Assembly: GCF_020509005.1 (NCBI RefSeq)
Contig: NC_063014.1
Coordinates: 124,001-188,000 of the forward strand
Origin: Fulvia fulva
Lineage: Eukaryota; Ascomycota; Dothideomycetes; Mycosphaerellales; Mycosphaerellaceae
DNA length: 64,000 bases
Reading direction: 5' to 3'
Below the pieces are notes generated by a model. That model was not told where the DNA came from. It worked only from the letters and a program-made list of their open reading frames with translations, and did not search any database. Position numbers and translations under genes: made by a program. This document shows, in pieces, positions 20,288 to 30,847 of the stretch; position 1 is the stretch's first letter; each line of letters begins with the position of its first letter.

Positions 20288-21202
20288 TCACTCGACAACA
20301 AACTCCTCCCTCCAAAAATCCACCACATCCCCACCCTCCTCCTCCCCCACCATATCCCTCAACATCCTCACCTTCCTCTCCGGATCCGCACCACCCTTCT
20401 CATCCCCCTCTCCCAAATACAGTGGATTCCTCCCTCCCGCAGCCCTCACACTCGGCGAACTCGAAGCCAAAGCCGGTACCGCTGTAACATTCACGGAACT
20501 TTGCGCCAGATCTCGCAGGTCTTTAAAAATGTCTGTGCAGACGTAGGCGGTCTGCTCTTGCATGGGTGGGGCGGCGGTGCATTGGGTAAGGAGTTCGAAG
20601 CGGGTGGTCTTGGAGGGTGGTGCGGTTTTCGGGCGCTGTTTTGATGTTGCGGCGGCGTGTTTTTGGATTAGAGATGGGAGGCTGTCTAGTTGGCATAGTG
20701 GTAAGACGGCGATTGGTGGCACTTTGTGGTTCCTGAGCTCGACTTGGAGGCGGATGTAGGCTAGGACGCCGGCGGTTGTGTCTCCATCTCCGTCGTTACC
20801 AGTGGTCTGGAGGGAGAATTTGGCAGAGTGAAAGGTTGTGTTACGAGGTGGGCAGAGGAGGAAGATGATGGCATGGTCGTTTTGTTCGACATCGGGGAGC
20901 GTGAGGAGGCCTTTGATGCGGGCAATGGTGGCTTCGAGATTCTTGTCCGAGATGGCGGAAGGGGCGAAGAGGAGGATGCGGAGGTGGCGAGCGGAGAGCT
21001 TGGTGCCTGTGCGTGGGTCGATATTGGTGCCGGAGGGGATGGCTATGTCGTGGGTGGTGAGTTGGTTCTCTGGGTACGCGTTAGTGGTGTGCTGATGATG
21101 GAGGGTCGTCTGCTTGCCTTGCAAACCACCTGATGCCGTCAAGGTGAGATTGTTGCAGATGGGCGCGAACGGTGGTCGTCGGCGCAGTGAGGCGCAGAAC
21201 AT
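20288..21202 (-). CDS. Uncharacterised fungal protein
   Basis: About 304 residues from the ATG at 21202 (MFCASLRRRPPFAP); the frame extends upstream to 21337 through a Gln/Asn-rich stretch that is probably untranslated. Central parts look folded: RHLRILLFAPSAISDKNLE, HAIIFLLCPPRNTTF, VLAYIRLQVELRNHKVPPIAVLPLC. These resemble alternating strands and helices of an alpha/beta domain. The segment ending AAATSKQRPKTAPPSK is low complexity and the C terminus is acidic (MVGEEEGGDVVDFWREE). No family was recognised. Convincing in length and composition as a gene, unknown in function. Confidence 0.62.
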   Translation of the reverse strand: MFCASLRRRPPFAPICNNLTLTASGGLQGKQTTLHHQHTTNAYPENQLTTHDIAIPSGTNIDPRTGTKLSARHLRILLFAPSAISDKNLEATIARIKGLLTLPDVEQNDHAIIFLLCPPRNTTFHSAKFSLQTTGNDGDGDTTAGVLAYIRLQVELRNHKVPPIAVLPLCQLDSLPSLIQKHAAATSKQRPKTAPPSKTTRFELLTQCTAAPPMQEQTAYVCTDIFKDLRDLAQSSVNVTAVPALASSSPSVRAAGGRNPLYLGEGDEKGGADPERKVRMLRDMVGEEEGGDVVDFWREEFVVE

Positions 21203-21438
21203 GTTTGCTGGTGGCTGTTCTTTGTGTTGGTCTTGCTGGGTGGTGTTGTTTTGCTGTTGATTTGTCCTTGAATTTGAGCGCGCTGGCTTCTCACATTCAC
21301 GAAATTCCCGACCTCGCCTGTCTTCGGAACTGCCCAATGCTCTTCATTCGCGTATGGCAGCCTTTTATTCACGGCAATGCCTGTACACATAGTGGGATAT
21401 CATATCTATCATGGTTGAGGGGAGCGCGATACTGTACA

Positions 21439-22393
21439 TCATCTCTTCTCCGTCTTCGCGACGACAAAGTCCACCCGATCAGGAGGCTTCTCTTCCACCT
21501 TCCTTGGACTTGACTTCTCTTCCTGCTTCTGCGGCTCCGCCTTCGCAGACTTCATCTTCACATCATCTGCCACCACCTTCTCGCCCGCATCAATAGCTTT
21601 GACCTTCCTCAATGGCGTGACATGCCCATGCTCATCCCTCTTCAGCTCATCGCCCTTCTTACTACCCTCTATAGCCTTGTCATCGTCACTCTTCCCACCC
21701 ACCCATCCCACCGGGTTATACCAGCTGTAGCTGTTTCTCCTCTCCTTCGCTTCCTTGATCCTCTCACTCAAATCATGCAGCGTCTCCAAGTCTGGATCGA
21801 TCTTACTCCTGATGCTCTCCACCTCAGCCTCAAGCTGCTCTATCCGCTCCTTCACATCATCCCTCCGATCCTTCTCTTTACTTCTGCTCCTCCAGCTGTC
21901 CCACACCAACAAGCCCACGGCAACACCAAAGATGAACGCCTCCGAGAAGAAGTTCGCTCCCAACTCTATCGCCCTTGTCTCACTCAGCGGTTTGATCTTG
22001 GGCCGCTTTGGCGCTTCCTCCTTCTTCTCCCCCTTCGCTTCTTTCGCCTGCTGTTCCTCGAACTTTGCTTGCTCCTCCGCAGTCCTCACCGTCGGCGTCT
22101 CAGCTTTCTTCTTCTTTTCCTCCGCGAGCTTCACCTCGCGATCATGCATCCGCTGTTGCGCTTCTGGGTCGTGGAGAATGCCCAGTCGCATTCGCATGTC
22201 AATTCTGTGCACCCTCTGCGCCTGGTTGACGGCGAACTTGCGGAAGCCTTCATGTTCTTTGGCTTGTCTCTTGATGTAGTTCTAGACAACATCAGCGGCC
22301 TTTCCTTGAGATATGGTTAGGCGCAAGACATACGCCAATGGGCTTGGCTGCGGTCCTGATGGCCAAGGAGAGCAGCTTGAAGGTGAGAGACAT
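21439..22393 (-). CDS. OPA3-like mitochondrial protein
   Basis: Two exons (22393-22334, 22281-21439) encode 300 residues. The 52-nt intron (GTATGT..CTAG) joins MSLTFKLLSLAIRTAAKPIG to NYIKRQAKEHEGFRKF, the classic OPA3 start. The conserved C-terminal part of the OPA3 domain, ELGANFFSEAFIFGVAVGLL, followed by the coiled-coil region VKERIEQLEAEVESI, is complete. Human OPA3 is a mitochondrial membrane protein linked to optic atrophy and lipid/mitochondrial shape control. Between the two conserved parts there is an insertion rich in Lys/Glu (residues about 75-115), and there is an extra charged C-terminal tail of about 100 residues; both are typical of fungal members. It is divergent from the polo kinase gene. 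Confidence 0.9.
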
Positions 22394-22725
22394 GGTTGCA
22401 GCAGCGTTTTGGGGCGTCAAGCCCGGGTCGCAATCTTTCAAATCATGATGATGCAAATATCCGCTTCCAAGCAGAATGCATAGTGAAGTGAAGGTGCTGA
22501 TGGTGTTCCTGCGTCGGGTGACCTAAATGGCTAAATCCACATGTTTATCACGCCCCACCGCGATCGCGTTGCCATGGTTTTGAGTTGTGAAGCGTAAACA
22601 CCAGTTCGAACGTCTCGGATCTCATGCACATGACCACAACCACCACTACACATTACATTCACGACTTGACGGCCGGACACTAATGTACAGATCGCACCGC
22701 GCTCGATAGCCGAAGACTCGCAGAC
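22394..22725. promoter_or_regulatory. Divergent promoter region, OPA3 / polo kinase
   Basis: 332 bp between two ATGs on opposite strands. Both basal promoters must lie here. I see no clear TATA box for either; short pyrimidine-rich and CA-repeat-like stretches (around 22625-22660) precede the kinase ATG. Confidence 0.5.
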
Positions 22726-25700
22726 ATGTCTTCATCCTCCATCCACGCCGATCCACCGCCGCCGATTGTCACCGAGCCGTCTGGAATCAACTATGCCACT
22801 GGATCTGCGTTGGGCAAGGGAGGCTTCGCGATATGTCACAAGGCCGAGAGATATGACGGGAGCCGACCGACGGGGCAGATTGTGGCCCTCAAGATTGTCA
22901 AGACGAAGATGGAGCCTGCGAAGCTCGCACAGAAGGTATGCTATGTTCTCCCCTTCGAGCATTGCTTGATTCTTCTGTGTTCGCAGACTAACATCCACCA
23001 GTTCGTGACAGAACTACAAATACACAGCAAACTGTCGCATCCGAACATCGTCACCTTCTACCGAGCATTCTCCTTCCAGACCAGCACGTACGTCGTGCTC
23101 GAGATATGCCCCAATGGCTCTCTTGCAGACATGCTGAAGAAGAGGCGACATCTTACACTACCCGAGATTCGACGACTGGTAATCCAAGTATGCGGAGCTG
23201 TCAAGTACCTACATCACCGACATATCGTGCATCGCGACCTGAAGACAGGAAACCTGTTTCTGGACAAGGATATGAACGTCAAGGTTGGTGACTTTGGCTT
23301 GGCAGCACTGCTCGTAACAGAAAAGGAGATGGAGGTGAGAAGACGGACGACCATGTGTGGAACACCAAACTACCTGGCACCGGAGATTCTGGAGAAGGGC
23401 AAAGGACATGATGAGAAGGTGGATCTGTGGGCGATTGGTGTCATCGCATACACCCTGGCAGTCGGCAAAGCACCATTTCATGCCAGCACAAAAGATGAGA
23501 TCTACAAGAAGCTCAAGTCGGGAACGTACACATGGCCAGAGTTGAACGCGACGAGCAACCAAAGTGCAGACCTGCGAGATCTTGTCTCGAGTTTGCTTGT
23601 TCCAGAAGAGCAACGACCCATTCCTGACAAGATTGTCACACACCAGTTCTTCCGCATTGCATACGTGCCAGCGAGCATCCCAGTCACGGCGAAAGAGAAG
23701 ACTCCGGTGTGGCCCGAAGTAGCAGTGCCATCTGCTGAAACGATCCGACGAGGATACAGCGAGACTTGGTACAGCCTGTGCAAGGAGTCGGGGGTAGGGG
23801 AGCCAGAGCAGGACAAGCCCTTCCCACTCAATGGCGGTCGAAGAGTGCGAAGTATAGTTTACGACATGACCAAGGAAGCACAACAAGGGAGGACGCCAAC
23901 CATGCCCATCCCAAGCGATGTTGTGTACACCTCGACTGTCAGCGACTTCAACAGCTCTCGAAGCTCATCACCAGAGGAACCAGATTTGGCACAATCGACC
24001 CGTGGGCTGAAGGAGATCTCTCATAACGAGGTTGCAGCATCTCGCGGTCGCCTTGCACGGACAGACTCCACCAAGGCCGCGAGAGAAGCTGAAATGATGC
24101 CACCACCACGAGCACCTTCGAGGGTGGCAAGGTCAAACACGGTACGCAAAGCTGCCCGTACCATCAGTGAAGAAGCTGCTAAGTCTTCCGAGTCCGTCAA
24201 GGTGGCATCGGATCCTGCTGCTGCGGCGTCGTCATCGCAAACACTGAAGGTGACGAGAGTAAGACCCGCGCATACCAGGACCGAGTCTGCCTCTGCGGCG
24301 ACGAAAGCCTTGAAAGAAACGAACGCATCGACAACAACCACATATCGCACCGCACGAACAGAACAGCCATCATCAGAAGGTTCAGATCCAGAGAAACCGC
24401 AGCGAAGTGGTACTGTCAAGCGCTCAGCTGATGCAAGCTTGGCTCGACGACCGCGAGGGACGAGGACGATGAAGGAGCGACCGACATCGCCTGTTGATGT
24501 GCTCGCTGCACCCACACAGCCGATTGCTGCACGGCTCGCAAAAGATCGTGCGCAATCACCACCTGAAGTGACCGGTCCGTTGGCCACATTGGATGATCTA
24601 AAGCAGGCTCTACCGACCAGACATCGAAAGCAGCCTTCAAAAGCAGAAGTCATTGAGATCTTGTCCGACCCAGAACCCGAAGACAAAATTGAAACCAACA
24701 ACCTGCATTTGTCTCGACCACCGCCCATGGCGAAGCGATTGCCCGTGCCGCAGAAGTCCGTCTCTCCAGAGATCAACCCAGCAATACCTGGAAGCGACCC
24801 ATCAACAGTCTTGGAGAAGCTCACGGTCTTGCGCGACAACCTAGCATCTGCCCTCAACAAGCCAACATCGACCAGAAGGCCATCACTACAACGAGACATC
24901 GAAGCTGCTTCCAACCTGCCATTCGTGTCAAGATGGGTCGACTACAGCCGCAAACACGGCATAGGCTACGTCCTATCCGACGGCACAGTAGGCTGCATCA
25001 TCAACGCAACATCCAAACCCAACCAGCCCCCCACCCCCGTCTCCCACGTCCTAGTCCGCAACGGCCAAAAGTGGCTACAACGAGTGTCAACAAAATCAAA
25101 AGACTTCGCCGGCATCGAACAAGTCCCACTCGAATTCTTCGAAGACCGCGGCGACGAAGGCATCGAGCGCAAAATCTACAAAGGTCTCGGCAGCGTCAAC
25201 GGCGACAGCGAAAGGAAACGAACTCTTAGCGTCCTGTGGGTGAAATTTGGTCGATACATGTGTCAATCCCTCGATGGCGAAGAGAACGAAGGTTCTACTA
25301 AGGGTGAGAACTTTGTGCGTTTCTACCAACGGATTGGGAGTGTGGGAGTCTGGGCTTTTGCAGATGGATGTTTGCAGGTCCATTTCCCGGATCATACGAA
25401 ATTGGTCTTGTCAGCGGACGGGAAGATCATCAGCTCGACGTTGCTGACGGTGGAGGCAACGCAACATCTCAACAGCAGTGGGGAGCTGTTGCCGCAGCAT
25501 GTCAACTCCCGGCAAGTCTTCGCGGACAGCATTGAATCACTGCTATTCAGCAGTAACAGGATCCGACAGCGAACTGTTAAGGCGAATCAGCTTAGCGATA
25601 AGCTGAAGTTCGTGCTTGAGGTCGTCGATCAGTGGGTTTCTGGCAGTGGGCTAGGTCATCTTGACGAGGACGAGGGTGCAGAGAGGCTCTACTGGGAGGG

Positions 25701-25791
25701 TCTTTGCGTGAGAGATCAGAACCAGAGGAAGGTGGATAGAGTCACTGTAGGCAGATTTGGCGGTGATGCTGTCCCCAGTGCTGCTACATAA
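22726..25791 (+). CDS. CDC5: Polo-like serine/threonine kinase
   Basis: Two exons (22726-22935, 23002-25791) give 999 residues. The 66-nt intron (GTATGC, CTAAC branch site, CACCAG) has a length divisible by three and no in-frame stop, so it reads through; removing it joins KLAQK|FVTELQIHSKL. The kinase domain spans about residues 22-290: glycine loop GKGGFAIC, catalytic HRDLKTGN, DFG, activation segment TTMCGTPNYLAPE. A long disordered linker follows. Two polo boxes form the C terminus (from WVDYSRKHGIGYVLSDGT to about residue 960), with the phosphopeptide-binding DHTKL present. Polo kinases drive mitotic entry, exit and septation. The catalytic-loop Thr replaces the Leu common in animal polo kinases. 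The symbol follows the yeast orthologue. Confidence 0.95.
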   Translation: MSSSSIHADPPPPIVTEPSGINYATGSALGKGGFAICHKAERYDGSRPTGQIVALKIVKTKMEPAKLAQKVCYVLPFEHCLILLCSQTNIHQFVTELQIHSKLSHPNIVTFYRAFSFQTSTYVVLEICPNGSLADMLKKRRHLTLPEIRRLVIQVCGAVKYLHHRHIVHRDLKTGNLFLDKDMNVKVGDFGLAALLVTEKEMEVRRRTTMCGTPNYLAPEILEKGKGHDEKVDLWAIGVIAYTLAVGKAPFHASTKDEIYKKLKSGTYTWPELNATSNQSADLRDLVSSLLVPEEQRPIPDKIVTHQFFRIAYVPASIPVTAKEKTPVWPEVAVPSAETIRRGYSETWYSLCKESGVGEPEQDKPFPLNGGRRVRSIVYDMTKEAQQGRTPTMPIPSDVVYTSTVSDFNSSRSSSPEEPDLAQSTRGLKEISHNEVAASRGRLARTDSTKAAREAEMMPPPRAPSRVARSNTVRKAARTISEEAAKSSESVKVASDPAAAASSSQTLKVTRVRPAHTRTESASAATKALKETNASTTTTYRTARTEQPSSEGSDPEKPQRSGTVKRSADASLARRPRGTRTMKERPTSPVDVLAAPTQPIAARLAKDRAQSPPEVTGPLATLDDLKQALPTRHRKQPSKAEVIEILSDPEPEDKIETNNLHLSRPPPMAKRLPVPQKSVSPEINPAIPGSDPSTVLEKLTVLRDNLASALNKPTSTRRPSLQRDIEAASNLPFVSRWVDYSRKHGIGYVLSDGTVGCIINATSKPNQPPTPVSHVLVRNGQKWLQRVSTKSKDFAGIEQVPLEFFEDRGDEGIERKIYKGLGSVNGDSERKRTLSVLWVKFGRYMCQSLDGEENEGSTKGENFVRFYQRIGSVGVWAFADGCLQVHFPDHTKLVLSADGKIISSTLLTVEATQHLNSSGELLPQHVNSRQVFADSIESLLFSSNRIRQRTVKANQLSDKLKFVLEVVDQWVSGSGLGHLDEDEGAERLYWEGLCVRDQNQRKVDRVTVGRFGGDAVPSAAT

Positions 25792-26325
25792 AGAGCGTGC
25801 TTGGGAAGTGTATGGGAATGAGTGAGCGTAACGTTCTCGGTTTGTTGGATCTATTGTGTTGGATGGATTGCATGGCGGTGGCGTTTGAGTGATGATTCAG
25901 TAGATGAGAAGCGATGGGCATATTTTCGTATTCATTACAGGCTTTGACTCAATGCTCTCTTGTTCTGTATGTGAGTGGACAGAAAGAGATCTAACGTGCG
26001 TTTGGTAGAAATGCTACATGAAGGAGCACAAGAGGGTGTCGCAGGACAGTAAGGCAGTGACAAGATGCTAGACAATAACGGGCATGCGCCGAATAGTAGA
26101 GTGACGAAGAGGAGGCCGACAAGGACAAGGACAAGGCAGGCGTGTAGGAAATATCATGTGACAACAGCAGCGACTGGACTTCAGCGGAATCGAAAATTGC
26201 AAGACTGCTGCAGCAGCGCTGTGTGCCACCAATAGGCGATCCGGCAACACCGCCTCCCTCATACACTCCTACTCCCAGGTCATCTTCAACCAAGTACCCA
26301 CCTTCTCCCCACCAACCCCACCACC
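25792..26325. other. Intergenic DNA, convergent 3' regions
   Basis: About 530 bp between the stops of the polo kinase and forkhead-like genes. No gene seen; the minus-strand frame across 25991-26365 is Gly/Trp/Ser-rich without any domain and partly antisense to the last exon of the neighbour. Confidence 0.45.
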
Positions 26326-27417
26326 TCAACCCCTCGCGGCCCACGCAACATCCGTCAACCGCCACCTCCCCGTCGCCGTCTGCTCATACTTTTCCTACAT
26401 CACGTAACCTCAGTGCCTAACCCACCCCACCCTAGTTCAACGGCACAACGCTCGTTAACATGATCAGACAGACAGTACCTTATTCCGGCTCAAGACACCT
26501 CGTATGTGGCTCTTTGCATTCTTGACATTGGCGACGTTGGACCGGCGCGCGAGGACGAAGTCGTATATCTCCGAAACGGTGAGGACCCGGGTTGGGGAGT
26601 CGTTGAAGCATTGTGAGATGAGGGCTGGGTAGGAGGAAGGTTCTGGTGGGGTTGGTGTAGTTCTAGCGGGATCTTCACCTTCTTGGTCGTTGTGTCTTAG
26701 TTCTACCTGTGGAGTGGCTGGGGGTGAGGAGGTTGGATGGTCTCGTCCTGGTGGGCGAGGAAGCTGAGCATCTACCTGCGGAATGCTTGTGGGCGCTGCT
26801 TGCTCGGCGTCGTTGTCAAGTGTCGAATGATTGTCGTGATTGTCGTTGTCAGACGAGGCTCTCGGTGGTTGAGCAGCTCGCAGAGTCGTAGAGGACGTCG
26901 CCTGTTGTCGGCGCTGCTGCTTCTCTACTACCGCTCCGTTCGATGGCGATGGGATCTGGCCTTCCCGCGGCAGAGAAGTAGCCTGACCACCTGCCTGCTG
27001 AGAACCGAGAGGTCCAGCTCGCTCAACAAGAGCAGCTCTAGCACGCTCGCAATTCGACAACTGCACATCAACCTTAGCAATCTGCTCATCGGCCGCCTGC
27101 TTATACAACGCTTGAGCGGACTCATAATGTCCTTGCGCTACATCGACCATCTCCCGTGCTTGGAGCTGATTTGCCTTCAATAGTAAAGCCGGCGCATAGG
27201 TCATATGGTAACTCGCTCGTCTCCACGTCGACAACTCCTGGTTAGCGGTAAGGACATCACATGCAGCGATAATATCATCCAGTACACGAGGTGCGATCTC
27301 ACTCTGAGGCTCGAGCGCGTGGATCATGTCGGTGTAGAGCCGTTCCAGCGCTGGGCTATTGGTCTCATTAGTCTGCTGCGCACGATCGAGGAATGTTCTC
27401 CTTGGGGGAGCCGACAT
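26326..27417 (-). CDS. Forkhead-like winged-helix protein
   Basis: Two exons (27417-26479, 26394-26326) give 335 residues. The N-terminal 130 residues are helical (ERLYTDMIHALEPQSEIAPR, AQGHYESAQALYKQAADEQI) and may form a dimerising bundle. The middle is Ser/Pro/Gln-rich and disordered. The C terminus reads SSYPALISQCFNDSPTRVLT, then EIYDFVLARRS and HIRGVLSRNK. After an 84-nt intron it ends EKYEQTATGRWRLTDVAWAA. Spliced, this matches the order of a forkhead fold (helix 1, EIY helix, SIRHxLSxN-like recognition helix, K/F, wing GxWxL). The unspliced frame would stop four codons past the splice site. DNA binding is inferred; partner genes are unknown. Confidence 0.72.
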
Positions 27418-28306
27418 TGGAGGCTTTGGCTGTGCTTGTTATTGGTGAGAGGGAGAGTTCACGACATTGCAGTGGTTCATATATGGAGGAGCAGTTGCTT
27501 GCTGTGGCATTGTCCCTTGCAGACGAGACACCAAACAGCAGTGCAATGCAAGACACTGCGATCCGTTGAGCAGCAGGCAGGTCGACAGTACCGATCTTGT
27601 TGTCCTGCGACTGACAACAGCAAGATCGAACGCTTCGGGATTGTCTTAAGACGAGTACCTTGTAGACTAGGTTGACTGGAAATTGTTGTCGACAAGCGAA
27701 ATTTGGCGGAGGACTCCATCATGACCTCGAGCAGCCAACCACTGAGCACAGATGACACGCTTCCATGCTGATATCTAACGTACCATCAGTACAGCAATGC
27801 TAGTGGAATATCTAATGTAGCATGAGCGACATCGTCGGGCGACCAAGTCAGTGCGCCAAGCTCGACGCACCAAGCACGATCGACGAGGTGAGGTGGGCAA
27901 AATGTGAAACGGCTCACTTACAATGTGTTTGTTTTTGCTGCTGGTCCAAGCTACGATCCAAGTTACCGACGCAGTGGTTCTTATCGCAACAAAGGAATGA
28001 TGCCATGGAGAATCCCAAGTTGTCACTCGAAACAATGAAACGCAAAACGCGCAGTGAAACCTCTCCAAAGAATTTCTCGAAATCTCAATTGCCCGCAACA
28101 TAACACCTTCGCTAATCTCTAAACCAGACTTTATTTCTAGCTTCATCCCGTAACGGCATGTCGATCGTACAAACCAAGAGCGTGAGCCCACGGGCTGTTG
28201 CTGTTGTTGCTGTTGCTGTTGCTAATGCAAGATGCAAAAAGCTAAACAAAAAAGGAAGTCTCTCCCAGGCACAAGTACCAAAAGAATTGAAAGCAAGTAA
28301 TCCAGA
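27418..28306. other. Intergenic DNA with GTTGCT microsatellite
   Basis: About 890 bp between the forkhead-like gene start and the glucanase 3' end. A short microsatellite of CTGTTG/CTGTTGTTG units occurs at about 28194-28222. Minus-strand frames of 90 to 140 codons have no domain. Nothing else is supported. Confidence 0.45.
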
Positions 28307-29845
28307 TCACAGACCGTGGTTGATGCCTTGGCCTGCCAGAGAAGAAAGAAAGTGTAAGCCATGACAAGTCGTGAAGGATGTGAGTCGCGCTAAACCGAAG
28401 ACGTACCAACAAGGTTGACCACGGGGTTGAAATTTTGATAAGCGCAGTGGCTCGAGACGGGTTGAGAGCTCTTGGTCGTGTATACAGTCTTGCCGCCACG
28501 GATGATGGCGACTTCGGGTGTGACGCCGCCTCCCGGCACGTAAAACGGGAAGGGGACCATGCCGAAGGCGGGACCGCTGTTGTCGGCGTTGAAGGTCCAG
28601 TACTGGTTGCTGCCGATGGACATGGAGATAGTGGCGGCGTCCTTCACAAGAGCCCAGGCGAAGACGGCATCGTCTGGATATTCGTTGTTACGGATGCCAG
28701 ATGAGGATCCGCCGGTGCAGATGGTGGCCTTGGGGTGGATGCGATGCCAGAAGACGACCTGGTCCATGGTGATGTCTGGTGCCTTGCCTGTCTTCCACCA
28801 GGAGATGTAGTACTTGGCAATGATGCGCCAAGGAGCATGGTTCTGACCCCAAACATACGCGCCCATGTTGCCGAGCTCGACGTAGTCCTTGGCGTTGATG
28901 TCCTGCGAGGGTAGGTCACGAATGTAGTGAGACTCGCAGAAGTCATTCCACGTCAAGATCTCGATGATGTCAGGCTGGATCTGATCATTCTGGGTGATCT
29001 GCTGGAAGCGCTTTGGGAACAGCATGTCGCTGTACGCCACCCATGAGTCGAGAGGGTTGCCGTTGTTGAGATCCTTGTACTGCCACGGGGACATGGCTGC
29101 AACTAGGGTTAGCCACTTGTTCACTTGTGATCACAAACTCCTTGCTTGACTTACCCATGATGTAAGGTCCGGTCTTGCCTGCATTCTTCAATGCAGACTG
29201 GAACGCCAGGTCGGGCGAGGCAGTGATGTTCTGATCAACATCGAGCGGCCACGCTTGCCAGTTGAAGTAGCCATCGATGGAGGAGTAGTCGGAGATAAGC
29301 TTGGATGCCGCGGATTGTGCGCCGGTCTGCGCGGCCATCGAGTACTTGGTCAAAGCTGGAGCCAGGGTGATGGCGTGTGAGTTTCTCATGTTGTCCTTGA
29401 GGCCTTGGAAGAATTGGTTGCCGTACTGCTCGACCTGGTCACCGCCGTAGGTGGAGACAAGGATGTTGCTGTTCCAGTAGTATGTTGCGGAGCTGCCGGC
29501 GTACTTTGTGATCATATCCTGCATGAAGGTCTGGTTCCAGTAGTGGTTGCACGATGTGTAGCTCATGTCAAAGGAGTACATGAGCTTGAAGCCCAGGTTC
29601 TCGGCGGCGTGAAAAGCGTCATCAATTCTATCGATGGCCCAGCTCTCGTCGTCCTGACAGTTAGGCGGGATCCAGTTGAGCGCGAAGCCATCAATGCCGA
29701 CTTGCTGTGCCGCCTTGATGTCCGTCTCCCATTGGGCCTCGTTGTAGGCATATGAGTTTTGTACCATGAAGTGAGCAAAGACCGAAGCAGCCGAGGTGGT
29801 CTGGAGCGCCAGCGCCGAGAGAAGAGCAAAGAGGATGGCAAGCAT
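28307..29845 (-). CDS. Secreted GH71 alpha-1,3-glucanase (mutanase)
   Basis: Three exons (29845-29155, 29096-28407, 28332-28307) give 468 residues. Introns of 58 and 74 nt are in phase; the last joins NLVG to QGINHGL and the stop. A signal peptide (MLAILFALLSALALQTTSAA) precedes the family start SVFAHFMVQNSYAYNEAQWE. Further GH71 blocks follow: DGFALNWIPPNCQDDESWAI, LMYSFDMSYT, GPYIMAMSPWQYKDLN, EILTWNDFCESHYIRDL and VVFWHRIHPKA. The enzyme cuts alpha-1,3-glucan in the fungal cell wall, in remodelling, spore release or digestion of other fungi. Without the third exon the protein would end TSSV. No carbohydrate-binding module is present. The ATG at 29845 is preferred over the upstream one because it begins the signal peptide. 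Confidence 0.9.
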
Positions 29846-30847
29846 CTTGGTCGAGTTGTGTCTTTTGTTGTTTGTTTTGGTATTTTTCTGTTTTCTGGCT
29901 GTCTTGTGCTGTCGAGTAAATCCGCAGGCTGGTGCTAGCAAAAAAGCTGTTGAGAATGTGACTTCTGAAAAGACTGTGGGTGCTCGATGTGAGGGAGTGG
30001 ACTGCTCAGGCAAGCATTTATCTGTTGAATGAGTGACTGTGAAGGAGTGTGAGTGCTAGCACCAGGCCAGACCTTCCAGAGGCGCAAAAAGCTGTTATCA
30101 CACCGAGTGCATGTGACCGAAGGGTACACAGAAGCAAGAGGAGGTGGTGTGGAAGACGCTGGTACTTAGGTACTTTGAGCTGTCCGCGGTCAGGGTGGAT
30201 GCAGGCCTGTTGCGAGCTGGACTGTGGAGTGTGGGATCTGGTCGGTGCCTCTGCCCCACTCATGCCTCCTGTGCGCACATCGTGTTTAGATTGCTCGGAA
30301 TCGAACAGGCGCTGAGACTGCAAGCCGCCCTTGGCGTCGGAACGGTCGATAAGGAATGCCAGGGATCACAATTGAGGTCTGAAGAGGAGCAAACGGCAAA
30401 TCGGAAGCTGGAAACGCTGGACAACCTCACTAGCGCCGCTCATGCAGTGTTCCTGCAGGCGGGACGGCCCGCAACCTACTCGGGCGAGGGTGCTGTGTTT
30501 CAGACAGACGACCACAGGAGTTGACGCCCCCTCATAGACGCGCACGACGCCGCACGCAGTTTCGGTTGCGCCTGCAGCTGAGATGAGCATGTGCAAGTCT
30601 GCAAGAGCTCGGTGCAACTCGGCGCATGCAATCTGCTGGTAGCCACTGCCTACAGGCCTGAACCCAGACTGCCATGTGGGCCTCCCTCGTGGACTACCTA
30701 CTGTACTTCTTTACATTTACTACCGTGCCGTGCTATATTCACCCATGCCTCATCCAACGGCCCTCTCGTTCAGCAGCCGCAGAATCTGTCCTAGCAAGGA
30801 TGGACGCGCTGTAGGGCTGCTCTGCGACGCAAGGCCCTCCATCGGAT
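29846..30847. other. Intergenic DNA, no gene seen
   Basis: About 1.0 kb between the glucanase start and the ALG7 stop. Frames of 80 to 126 codons occur (for example plus strand 30144-30524) but none has a recognisable motif. The part nearest 29846 should be the glucanase promoter. Confidence 0.4.

Noticed and set aside
24021..24914. 297-codon minus-strand frame inside the polo kinase gene
   Set aside because: It is antisense to the disordered linker of the kinase and has no domain; composition mirrors the Ser/Ala/Arg-rich sense strand.
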